From positions 1 through 6,811 of the forward strand of contig JAABRN010000010.1 in the NCBI GenBank assembly GCA_011390855.1: a DNA stretch of 6,811 nucleotides. Reading direction: 5' to 3'. The notes under the pieces are model-generated. The model worked only from the letters and a program-made list of their open reading frames with translations, searched no databases and had not been told where the DNA came from. Shown here one piece after another: positions 1 through 5,268 of the stretch (positions are counted from its first letter, which is position 1; each line of letters begins with the position of its first letter). Source of the DNA: Hydrogenophaga sp. (GTDB taxonomy: Bacteria > Pseudomonadota > Gammaproteobacteria > Burkholderiales > Burkholderiaceae_C). A program made the translations under genes and the position numbers.

Positions 1-345
1 ATTGAGACAGCAAAAAGCGGCATTATGGCCATGCGAGATTTGAGGCTCTACGCCATCAATAAGGCAATGCGTCATTTCGTGCAAGATAATGTGAACAAGT
101 CCTGTTCGTGACTTGTACAGCATCGATGAAGCGATTTTGATTCTGCCGTCGGGGTTTGAATCGGGTAGGCCGGCCGATTCCCCGCCCCAGCGTCCCAGAG
201 GGCGAAACTCGATTGGGACTGATTGTGCCTTAATGGCCTCCAGTACTGGCGTCAGAAACGAGCTTAGCCATATGGGAAAATCGCCTTCCATAGGCCTAAC
301 TTGGTAAATCTTCAGCGCGGCTGGGGCGATCGTTGGAGTGGTCAT
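1..345 (-). CDS. SprT-like zinc metallopeptidase, C-terminus cut by window edge
   Basis: The frame is open from an ATG at 345 to the left edge, giving 115 visible residues. Residues 89-93 are HEMTH, a gluzincin-type HExxH zinc site, preceded by the hydrophobic helix LVHIIL. About a dozen residues later comes SHGHNAAF, where H107-x-x-x-F matches the third zinc ligand and aromatic of SprT/Spartan proteins (HGxxF-like). E90 would be the catalytic base. An in-frame TAG four codons upstream forces the start to ATG 345 or later; no strong Shine-Dalgarno is visible there, and ATG at residue 19 is an alternative. The gene follows the relaxase and two unknown genes in the same direction with a 58-bp gap, so it probably belongs to their transcript. 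SprT-family proteins are known in DNA-protein crosslink repair (eukaryotic Spartan) and as poorly characterised bacterial proteins. The substrate here is unknown. Confidence 0.8.
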   Translation of the reverse strand, partial: MTTPTIAPAALKIYQVRPMEGDFPIWLSSFLTPVLEAIKAQSVPIEFRPLGRWGGESAGLPDSNPDGRIKIASSMLYKSRTGLVHIILHEMTHCLIDGVEPQISHGHNAAFCCLN

Positions 346-403
346 GATTTCAAACTAGCACGGTTTTGAAAAGCATCAAAATCGGGGCAAAGGCGGGGAA
401 GGA

Positions 404-760
404 TCAAGAGCGGGCGAGGAGATCGTTCTTCCTGGCCGCTCGCTTAGCGCGTCTGCGCGCGGACTCGGCGGCGTCAGCTGCGTCCACAACCCTGACGGCC
501 TCGGGCTTTGTCCCAGGGGCGCCAGCAGCGACTTGAGCGCCCGCGGCAGCGGGCGGGGTGTCGTAAAGGAAGGGCTCGATATCACGCGCGGCAAGCTCCA
601 GCGCTGCCGCGAGCTGTGCACGCGCCGGGTCGCCTGGACGCGCAGCGTCCAGGGTCTGCGAGGCCAGCCGCAATGCGGCAAAGGCCTCGCCGTACGTGGC
701 GGGCGCTCGGCGCTGAGGCGACGGCGCTGGAGTGAGAAGAAAACTCAGATCGGCATCCAT
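404..760 (-). CDS. Ala-rich hypothetical protein of the mobilization operon
   Basis: This 118-aa protein is not recognised. A helical, Ala-rich block (about residues 18-60, YGEAFAALRLASQTLD and following) precedes a Pro/Ala/Gly linker and a strongly basic tail (ARRRAKRAARKN), which could contact DNA or RNA. The start is set by GAGGTGG at 767-773, six bases before ATG 760. An in-frame GTG at 766 would overlap the upstream stop as GTGA and is the alternative. The tight junction with the preceding gene indicates translational coupling. GC content is much higher than in the relaxase gene, like that of the mobC-like gene. The low-complexity composition makes family assignment unreliable. Its place between the relaxase and the SprT-like gene suggests an accessory role in mobilization or maintenance, but that is inference. 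Confidence 0.68.
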   Translation of the reverse strand: MDADLSFLLTPAPSPQRRAPATYGEAFAALRLASQTLDAARPGDPARAQLAAALELAARDIEPFLYDTPPAAAGAQVAAGAPGTKPEAVRVVDAADAAESARRRAKRAARKNDLLARS

Positions 761-762
761 GG

Positions 763-1209
763 TCACCCACCTCGACCTGGGTGACGCTGCGGCGACAGCG
801 CAACGCGCTCGGCCTCCGCTGCAGCCCGGCCTTGGTCATACGCGGGGCCATCACCGCCGTGATTGTCAAAACCAGAATCAGAAGGATTCTGGGAAGACTC
901 ATGAGTGCAATGGAAGACTGAACCCCGGAGCGGGGCGGGGAGAAATCCGTATTCATCAATGTGATTGGGAGGAAGTGATTGGTAGGTATTGCAATGGGTC
1001 ATAGTCAAAGACCAGCCGTGATCTTTAATATCTTTTGAACTGGACTCCCATGCCGAAACGTGGCCCGCATGAACACATCTCAAGCACGCCTGACGCGTGG
1101 CGAAATCTGTCAGATCAGCTCGCAATTCTTGGACGGCTTCGAATTGTGTCGCCGTCGCATGGAGTGATTCCATGCGCGCAAGCATTTGGGTTAACGGTTT
1201 TGATAGCAT
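763..1209 (-). CDS. Cys-containing hypothetical protein downstream of relaxase
   Basis: This 148-aa product is of unknown function. It begins with a helical segment (residues 1-40), followed by a Cys/His-rich part: CLRC at 42-45, then C73 and C101, evenly separated by 27 residues, with H47, H50, H72, H100 and H103 nearby. A single structural zinc site (CxxC...C...C) is plausible but unproven. Aromatic and Pro/Gly residues between the cysteines (HGWSLTMTHC, DEYGFLPAP) look like a folded domain. The last 45 residues are polar and probably disordered. The start is well supported: a perfect GAGGAG lies six bases upstream of ATG 1209. It starts 20 bp after the relaxase stop and its own stop abuts the next gene, so it sits firmly in the operon. 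No signal peptide or membrane segment is seen in this frame. Confidence 0.72.
   Translation of the reverse strand: MLSKPLTQMLARMESLHATATQFEAVQELRADLTDFATRQACLRCVHAGHVSAWESSSKDIKDHGWSLTMTHCNTYQSLPPNHIDEYGFLPAPLRGSVFHCTHESSQNPSDSGFDNHGGDGPAYDQGRAAAEAERVALSPQRHPGRGG
767..773 (-). promoter_or_regulatory. Ribosome binding site deciding start at 760
   Basis: The minus strand reads GAGGTGG six bases before ATG 760. It lies inside the last codons of the upstream gene. It favours ATG 760 over the in-frame GTG at 766, which would be in contact with the SD. Confidence 0.55.
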
Positions 1210-1215
1210 TTAATA

Positions 1216-1221
1216 CTCCTC
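1216..1221 (-). promoter_or_regulatory. Strong Shine-Dalgarno of the Cys-containing gene
   Basis: GAGGAG on the minus strand lies six bases upstream of ATG 1209, in the short gap after the relaxase stop codon. It supports independent re-initiation of this gene within the polycistronic message and confirms it as a real coding region. Confidence 0.7.
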
Positions 1222-1229
1222 TATTTGAG

Positions 1230-2279
1230 TTAACCACGTTCCCGTGGCGGGGTGGGTCGATTGGCCCGGGCCAGTTCAGCGTTACGCTGCTGCTGTATTC
1301 TTTGTGCCTGTATATAACCCTCCCGGTTATTTTTTTTGCGATTAGTTCCGAGAGCGGCTTCAATCTTGGGTAGCGTGAGATCAAGCGAAATGCTGGACCC
1401 TGCTAGGTACTCGTCAGATCCATTGGCTCGGAATAGAATTCCACGGACCTGTCCTGACTCGCGTCTGGATAGCTTCAATTCGATGCCCCGTCTCTCCAAT
1501 TCTTTAATGAATTGATCAAAGTCGGTTGATCGAGAAAGACAGCTGGCAATATCTTCCGGCTTGATGAAACTTAAAGATTTCCCAAGACGTTTTGCACGGC
1601 GATTAGCCGACTCAGCTGCCGTCGAAGTTGGTGTAGGCTGTACGGTTTCTGGCCGTGCAATTGCGCGGCCTCCCAAGTGTCGATCTGCAACGACTGCAGC
1701 CGCTTCGCGGAAGCGCCAAAAATCGTGGGACATTGAGAGGAGTTTTCCGTCTGGCTTGGATCTGGACAGAATCACATGGCAGTGTTCGTTATCCGTGTCT
1801 CTGTGAATGTGCGCAGCGAATGAACAGCCGTGCGCACCAACTTCTTCCAGCACTTCTTTCACGACGATTTCCCACATCTGATGGGAAAGCTTCACATCGA
1901 GGGGAAGTGACAAGGAGAAGTGAATGAAAATATTCGCGGGATCTGATTGCGGGTGTCTTTCGGCCTCCAAAAGGAATTCCTCTCTGCGCTCCTTTGAAGT
2001 CAATGACAGCATGTTTGTGAAGCTGTGCATTGCCTTCTTTTGTCCGTATTCATCTCCGGCCAGAGACCCCTTATGCTTCTGATAGTGCAGAGCTTGGACA
2101 ATGTTGTTCTTTTTAAATTTGCCTTGGCCTCGCGTTGCGCGACCTGGTCTAATTCGAGATTTGGAATTGACGCGGGCGGCTTTAGCCAGGCCAGCGGAGG
2201 CACGTTTGCCGCCGCTGGCGTTTTTAGAAAGCAGGCGACGGGCCAGTGCCTCGGCTTCTCGCTCGTGCCGGCTGGTCAT
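1230..2279 (-). CDS. MOBP/VirD2-like relaxase (mobilization protein)
   Basis: A 349-aa relaxase that would nick one strand at oriT and stay covalently bound to the 5' end for transfer. The clearest signature is HIHRDTDNEHCHVI at residues 157-170: H159, H166 and H168 form the HxDx(n)HxH metal-binding motif III. A candidate catalytic tyrosine is Y66 in VQALHYQKHKG, with Y78 as the other candidate. The first 55 residues are basic (RRLLSKN, GRATRGQGKFKK) and may help DNA binding. Residues 250-310 (FDQFIKELERRGIELKL...SGQVRGILFR...YLAGSSISL) match the pattern of the domain that often follows VirD2-like nuclease domains. The protein ends there, so no primase or helicase domain is fused. The start overlaps the mobC-like stop as ATGA, implying coupled translation. 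GC content is visibly lower than in the upstream gene. Confidence 0.88.
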   Translation of the reverse strand: MTSRHEREAEALARRLLSKNASGGKRASAGLAKAARVNSKSRIRPGRATRGQGKFKKNNIVQALHYQKHKGSLAGDEYGQKKAMHSFTNMLSLTSKERREEFLLEAERHPQSDPANIFIHFSLSLPLDVKLSHQMWEIVVKEVLEEVGAHGCSFAAHIHRDTDNEHCHVILSRSKPDGKLLSMSHDFWRFREAAAVVADRHLGGRAIARPETVQPTPTSTAAESANRRAKRLGKSLSFIKPEDIASCLSRSTDFDQFIKELERRGIELKLSRRESGQVRGILFRANGSDEYLAGSSISLDLTLPKIEAALGTNRKKNNREGYIQAQRIQQQRNAELARANRPTPPRERG

Positions 2280-2785
2280 TTGTTGGCCGCCGCCAGGGCG
2301 GCTTTGAGATCGGCCAGAGGGGCATGCCAGTCCAGGAGTGGCACGGACCGGTTGTCACAGTTCAGGCGTTTGGCCAGAGCGTTCAACCCGGCTGCGGCAG
2401 AGTGCAACTGGTCAGCTTCTGCCGGCGCAGGTGTGCCGGCCTTGACCTCAAGGCCGAGGGTCCGCACGCCTGCGGCCAAGGTCTCCAGCGCCCCGCCTGG
2501 CTCGGCCAGGCGGGCCAGTGGCTGGCCCAGAACTGCAGAGTGCCGGGCTAGCTGGCTGAGGTTGGATTGGGTGGCCACCAAGGCCGCCAGCAAGTCCTTG
2601 GCGGCTGGCGCCAGCGCGGCCGGTAGCGGAGGGGCGGGCGGCGGCAGCTCGCCGGCCTGGATGGCTTGCAAGAGGAGCGCGCGGGCAAGCACGGCCGGCC
2701 GCAGCCGGGCGGCAAACGCAGTGGCGCGAAGCGCCTCGGCGGAGTCCGCCGGCAGGCGGACTGAGATCCTGGTCAATTCGTGCAA
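2276..2785 (-). CDS. mobC: Ribbon-helix-helix relaxosome accessory protein (MobC/TraJ-like)
   Basis: This 169-aa protein should bind oriT and recruit the relaxase. Residues 6-12 (RISVRLP) fit the ribbon strand of a ribbon-helix-helix fold, followed by two helices (ADSAEALRATAFA and RPAVLARALLLQAI). A Pro-rich hinge (ELPPPAPPLP) and a long helical Ala/Leu-rich C-terminus follow, probably for oligomerisation. The start is TTG 2785: the frame has no nearby ATG, and TGGAG lies five bases upstream. The gene lies between the putative oriT and the relaxase gene, the normal place for MobC/TraJ/NikA-type proteins, and its stop overlaps the relaxase start. GC content is very high; the line 2581-2640 is 48 of 60 bases G/C. 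The RHH assignment comes from the sequence pattern; the exact family name is inferred from context. Confidence 0.8.
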   Translation of the reverse strand: MHELTRISVRLPADSAEALRATAFAARLRPAVLARALLLQAIQAGELPPPAPPLPAALAPAAKDLLAALVATQSNLSQLARHSAVLGQPLARLAEPGGALETLAAGVRTLGLEVKAGTPAPAEADQLHSAAAGLNALAKRLNCDNRSVPLLDWHAPLADLKAALAAANK

Positions 2786-2828
2786 GTCGGCTCCAGATGT
2801 GCATCCCAGCCACCGGCTGGGTGCGGGC

Positions 2829-2845
2829 CCAGGGCAACGCCCTGG
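2829..2845. repeat. Hairpin CCAGGGC-AAC-GCCCTGG upstream of mobC
   Basis: A perfect 7-bp inverted repeat with a 3-base loop lies 44 bases upstream of the mobC-like start. There is no T-run beside it, so it is not an obvious terminator. It may be a MobC binding site or an mRNA leader structure. Confidence 0.55.
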
Positions 2846-2851
2846 CAGGTC

Positions 2852-2878
2852 GCCATGAGGTGCGCAGCACCTCGTGGC
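2852..2878. repeat. Long hairpin GCCATGAGGTGC/GCACCTCGTGGC in oriT region
   Basis: Two 12-base arms (2852-2863 and 2867-2878) are complementary except for one position that can form a G-T/G-U pair, and enclose a 3-base loop. It lies between the nick-site hairpin and the mobC-like start. Such structured DNA is typical of transfer origins, where accessory proteins bind and second-strand processing occurs. Confidence 0.65.
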
Positions 2879-2882
2879 ATAG

Positions 2883-2923
2883 CCTGCTGATTCCCAGCAG
2901 GATCGTTCTTCCCACCGTGAACG
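2883..2923 (-). other. oriT: Putative oriT core with IncP-type nick site
   Basis: On the minus strand a CGTTC...GAACG inverted repeat (arms 2919-2923 and 2904-2908, 10-bp spacer) is followed directly by ATCCTGCTG. The ATCCTG^ motif is the known nick sequence of IncP/Ti-type (MOBP) relaxases such as RP4 TraI and VirD2, and in RP4 it also lies immediately beside the inverted repeat arm. Cleavage is predicted between 2898 and 2897. The nick lies within a second inverted repeat, CCTGCTG/CAGCAGG (2883-2889 and 2895-2901). The site is directly upstream of the mobC-like and relaxase genes, where an oriT is expected. Nicking itself is inferred. Confidence 0.7.
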
Positions 2924-3049
2924 TCGACTCAGTAGCTTTTAAGTCATGAAAAGGGGAGGGGAGCGCTCGGGCCGCGCGGGCCTTTTTAACTCGCAGGGCT
3001 GCGCCCCGCACCCCGCCCCACGCTGCGCGCGGGACCCCCAGCAAAGAAG

Positions 3050-4075
3050 CTAGGACGCCTGCGCAGCCTGAGGCTTGGCCTCAAGTTCGCCTGACCAAAT
3101 CCGGCGGACCAAACCTCTTATTTTCTGCGGATGAAGAAGGTGACCCGTCTTCAAACACCGCGCCCTGCGCGCCTCCTCAACGACTGCAACCGGTCCACCC
3201 GGGCCAGAGATCACATACCCCAACCACCCGTCCAGCGTTGGGAGTTCATCCCGCTCGCCTTGCCCACCACCACCCGATTCCTCTGGCGCGGTCATGCCTG
3301 GGGGCCTAAGACCACCTGCCACGGCGCGTTTTGCCAACCAAACCACGAACCCTTCGAGGTCTCGGATCCCACTGGCCCCGCGGATGATCGGTTGGATCAG
3401 ATCCAACTGCACCTGCGCGGCACCGCCCGCTGCCTTGCAAAACCGGCTGATCGCGTCACCAGTCAAACCCACAGCCCGCGCGATTTCCTGCACCCGGTCT
3501 TGGTCTTCTTCTTTTCCTTTTTGATCTGCATCACCACCACCATCCCCCGCGCTCACACCCAGCTCCCGCGCGGGTGGTGGTTTCTTAAAAGTTGGTTTCT
3601 TTAAATCCTGGTTTAACCTGCCGTTCCCAACCACTCGGGCGAGTGGTCGTTTTTCACCACTCGCCCGAGTGGTCGTTTTCGACCACTCGCGTACGCGCGC
3701 GCCCGAGTGGTCGTCATGTTGATAACCTTGAAAGACCGTGAAGTTGAAAGCCAAGCACCAGACCGGGAAGCCGTCGTCATCAAGCTCTTTGCGCTGCACC
3801 ATGAACCCGCACGCGGTCATCTCGCGCGCCAAGGTGCGCCACTGCCCGCGCGTCATCCCGTGCCTAGCCTGAATGTCCTCAACTCGAAATACCCAGCTCA
3901 ACGACTGTCCCCAGGCCCATGCGGCCAAAGCACGCATGGGAAGTGAAAAACGGTCGTCAAGGAGGATCCTGTCCGGAACTGATGTGCAATGTTCACCATC
4001 GCTCAAGTGTCTCGTCCTGACAGACCATCGCCCGTGAACTTCACTACCGTTTCTCTGGAAGTCGATCGTCTTCAT
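3050..4075 (-). CDS. Replication initiator-like protein with N-terminal winged helix (O/DnaD-like)
   Basis: A 341-aa protein likely to start replication of the element. Residues 36-96 fit a winged helix-turn-helix of the type found at the start of phage O-like and plasmid replication proteins: DRILLDDRFSLPMRALAAWA, then WVFRVEDIQARHGMTRGQWR as the helix-turn-helix, then LAREMTACGFMVQRKEL with a wing. Residues 120-190 are a low-complexity basic and Gly-rich linker. A second helical region (190-240) and a C-terminal block (280-335) finish the protein. The linker DNA carries a set of inverted repeats (see separate entry), as lambda gene O carries the origin. ATG 4075 lacks a strong SD. The gene follows the AlpA-like gene in the same direction after 93 bp. 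No helicase (Walker) motif is seen, so it would recruit host DnaB. Function is inferred from domain and repeats, not from a recognised family. Confidence 0.72.
   Translation of the reverse strand: MKTIDFQRNGSEVHGRWSVRTRHLSDGEHCTSVPDRILLDDRFSLPMRALAAWAWGQSLSWVFRVEDIQARHGMTRGQWRTLAREMTACGFMVQRKELDDDGFPVWCLAFNFTVFQGYQHDDHSGARVREWSKTTTRASGEKRPLARVVGNGRLNQDLKKPTFKKPPPARELGVSAGDGGGDADQKGKEEDQDRVQEIARAVGLTGDAISRFCKAAGGAAQVQLDLIQPIIRGASGIRDLEGFVVWLAKRAVAGGLRPPGMTAPEESGGGGQGERDELPTLDGWLGYVISGPGGPVAVVEEARRARCLKTGHLLHPQKIRGLVRRIWSGELEAKPQAAQAS
3579..3616. other. AT-rich stretch with phased GGTTTCTT repeats (possible unwinding element)
   Basis: This 38-bp segment is 71% A+T (27 of 38) inside an otherwise GC-rich gene. 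GGTTTCTT occurs at 3579 and 3594, 15 bp apart, and GGTTT again at 3610. It lies 15 bp from the inverted-repeat cluster. Known replication origins often place an AT-rich unwinding element beside initiator-binding repeats, so this is a candidate. Confidence 0.5.
3631..3710. repeat. Three 26-bp-spaced CCACTCG/CGAGTGG inverted repeats; putative origin iterons
   Basis: Perfect inverted repeats CCACTCG-N2-CGAGTGG lie at 3631-3646 and 3657-3672, and a third with a 14-bp spacer at 3683-3710. The left halves are exactly 26 bp apart. Each right half is followed by TCGT. Units 1 and 2 (26 bp each) agree at 22 positions, with two of the four changes at the palindrome centre. Because 26 is not a multiple of three, the repeats are read in different frames (residues about 122-149 of the rep protein). 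The conservation is therefore at DNA level rather than protein level. Likely role: binding sites for the initiator encoded by the same gene. Confidence 0.75.
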
Positions 4076-4118
4076 GTGCGTCTTTACACATGGCCTTGAC
4101 CCGGCTAGAATTTCCGCA

Positions 4119-4132
4119 CTTCTCCCCAGAAG
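4119..4132. repeat. Small inverted repeat CTTCT-CCCC-AGAAG upstream of rep
   Basis: A 5-bp inverted repeat with a 4-bp centre lies in the 93-bp gap between the AlpA-like stop and the rep start, 43 bp upstream of ATG 4075. It could be an operator controlling rep. The arms are short, so chance is possible. Confidence 0.3.
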
Positions 4133-4147
4133 AGCGCAAGCTAACCA

Positions 4148-4169
4148 AACCCGGCCCTGCCGGGTTTTT
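4148..4169. terminator. Hairpin AACCCGGC/GCCGGGTT at the end of the AlpA-like gene
   Basis: An 8-bp GC-rich stem with a 3-base loop (4148-4166) is followed on the plus strand by five T (4165-4169), so it should stop plus-strand transcription. On the minus strand it directly follows the AlpA-like stop codon but only TTTGG comes after, so termination in that direction would be weaker. It separates the rep gene from the regulator. Confidence 0.65.
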
Positions 4170-4546
4170 CATTGATGGGCTTGGTGGGCTGCCTGTCTCG
4201 CGATCTGCTCGGCCTTGGTCGGTCGACCTGGGCCTGGTCTGCTCCCAATGACAGATTCCATTGCTGCGGCGGTTCCATCGCCTCCGCCATCGATCCACGC
4301 GCGGATCCTCCCAAGATTCCAGACTAAGTGGCGCCCACCGAGTGCTGACGGCTCGGGCATGCGTATCCTTGATCTCTGATCCGGCTTCCTCAGCGAGCTG
4401 CTAGCAAGCCCTGTGATCGCCGCTATTTCCTCAACGCCAACGAGCGCCCCGTCCGGAAGCCTCCCCACCGACTGAGCCAACGCGAGATCGCGGACAGCGT
4501 GCCTTCTCTGGCGCCCAGATTTGCTTAGTTCTGCTTTATGCATCAT
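4169..4546 (-). CDS. AlpA/excisionase-like winged-helix DNA-binding protein
   Basis: A 125-aa protein with a MerR/AlpA-type winged helix at about residues 33-85: ALVGVEEIAAITGLASSSLR (helix-turn-helix), then RSRIRMPEPSALGGRHLVW (wing with the typical basic and P.p..lggr pattern), then NLGRIRAWIDG (last helix). A basic tail follows with PGPGRPTKAEQIAR, which resembles an AT-hook. Proteins of this group act as recombination directionality factors or as small activators of integrase and rep genes in integrated elements. Location near the tRNA attachment site fits. ATG 4546 was chosen over the longer reading from TTG 4624, because the longer form would overlap the divergent gene; ATG 4543 is adjacent. 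The SD is modest (GGAAATC). Which role it plays, excision or regulation, cannot be decided here. Confidence 0.78.
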   Translation of the reverse strand: MMHKAELSKSGRQRRHAVRDLALAQSVGRLPDGALVGVEEIAAITGLASSSLRKPDQRSRIRMPEPSALGGRHLVWNLGRIRAWIDGGGDGTAAAMESVIGSRPGPGRPTKAEQIARQAAHQAHQ

Positions 4547-4549
4547 GAT
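4521..4549 (+). promoter_or_regulatory. Weak candidate promoter for the 230/236-aa gene
   Basis: TTGCTT (4521-4526) and CATGAT (4544-4549) are separated by 17 bp and would start transcription near 4556. The match to a sigma-70 promoter is partial. It lies inside the start of the divergent AlpA-like gene and overlaps the 11-bp inverted-repeat element at 4538-4548, so regulation by that protein is possible. Confidence 0.25.
4538..4548 (+). repeat. 11-bp inverted repeat, copy 1 (ATGCATCATGA)
   Basis: ATGCATCATGA here is the exact reverse complement of TCATGATGCAT at 5263-5273. This copy covers the first codons of the AlpA-like gene and the candidate -10 of the divergent gene. It could be an operator or a recombination-accessory site, but the length is short enough that chance cannot be excluded. 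Confidence 0.35.
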
Positions 4550-4575
4550 TTCCAGTTGTGAAACAAGATGCAGAC

Positions 4576-5268
4576 ATGATTCAGGACCAACAACGCTCCG
4601 GCTACTCAGTAAAAACGAAGTCAAATGCGTGGCGTGCCCGCAGTCTTTTAGAAAAGCCTTGGCTGTTCTTTGCCTGGCTCAATCGTGCGTTGGAACCCGG
4701 CGATGCTGATTGTGAGACCCCTGGCGGGAAGAATCGGACCGCATCCCTCGGAAACGAGACGGTAAAAGCCCTTCTTAGTGAAGCGCAAGCCGGCGGCATG
4801 CGCCAGCTGGACTTCGAGCGCCAGGCCGGCCTGCTGCGGCCCAATGAAGCATCGGACGCAGGGACGATGCGCGGCCGACTCTGGCATCACTACATGAAGC
4901 CCGACGCCAATGCCAGGATGGGCGCTGTCACGATGGGTGAGTACCTCTCCAGCTTCTACAAGAACGGCTGGATCTCGTCCGAGACAGCCCGACGCTACAC
5001 CGAGCGGTGCATCTCGGTACTCATACGGTCAAAGACCGCCGGATCTCGACTCGCTGGCGCAGAGCTCTTCGCTAGACACTTCCTGCAGAAGCGCTACAAA
5101 CTCGATAGCAGGGCGATCGGCTGGATCATCCGAGACGCCAAGTCGAAAAGTGCCGACGAGAACGAGTATCTCGAGTGGCTCGAAGAGTTGCCATGCAGGA
5201 TACTGGGCGTGGAGAGTTTTGGCACATTTTTGTCACACTCAGCCGGGAAAAGTGATGAGTTGTCATGA
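4576..5268 (+). CDS. Hypothetical protein next to attachment site
   Basis: I do not recognise this protein. From ATG 4576 it has 230 residues; a GTG at 4558 would give 236 and leave only 11 bp to the divergent start. It looks like a soluble, helical, charged protein: NAWRARSLLEKPWLFFAWLN near the start, a central MRGRLWHHYMKPDANARMGA, then MGEYLSSFYKNGWISSETAR and RYTERCISVLIRSK, and an acidic ENEYLEWLEELP near the end. There is no membrane segment, signal peptide or recombinase RHRY set. The codon third positions are GC-rich as in the neighbouring genes, supporting real coding. It is the last gene before the tRNA fragment and the only plus-strand gene of the visible element, placed where integration/excision or cargo genes are often found. 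A role in recombination is possible but not shown. Confidence 0.72.
   Translation: MIQDQQRSGYSVKTKSNAWRARSLLEKPWLFFAWLNRALEPGDADCETPGGKNRTASLGNETVKALLSEAQAGGMRQLDFERQAGLLRPNEASDAGTMRGRLWHHYMKPDANARMGAVTMGEYLSSFYKNGWISSETARRYTERCISVLIRSKTAGSRLAGAELFARHFLQKRYKLDSRAIGWIIRDAKSKSADENEYLEWLEELPCRILGVESFGTFLSHSAGKSDELS

Noticed and set aside
582..902. Alternative minus-strand frame starting MSLPRILLILVLTITAVM, which looks like a small membrane or signal-peptide protein.
   Set aside because: It overlaps two better supported coupled genes in another frame, has no Shine-Dalgarno before ATG 902, and its tail is the Arg/Ala-rich composition expected of an out-of-frame reading of GC-rich DNA. A short overlapping peptide cannot be fully excluded.
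2025..2858. 277-aa plus-strand open frame opposite the relaxase and mobC-like genes.
   Set aside because: It is antisense to genes with recognisable motifs and coupled starts, and its sequence is low-complexity Ala/Ser/Arg.
2969..2987. GGCC-GCGCG-GGCC followed by TTTTT as a terminator.
   Set aside because: The stem is only 4 bp and the T-run is on the plus strand, where no gene ends; it would not terminate the minus-strand rep transcript.
2448..3044. 198-aa minus-strand open frame covering the oriT region.
   Set aside because: It reads across the hairpins and through the mobC-like gene in another frame, has Arg/Ala/Pro-rich composition, and has no start signal; it is an open frame by GC content only.
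3131..3604. 157-aa plus-strand open frame opposite the rep gene.
   Set aside because: It has no start signal and is antisense to a frame with a clear winged-helix pattern.
3631..3710. A CRISPR array.
   Set aside because: The repeats are short palindromes with 10-bp gaps of nearly identical sequence inside a coding region; there are no unique spacers and no cas genes.
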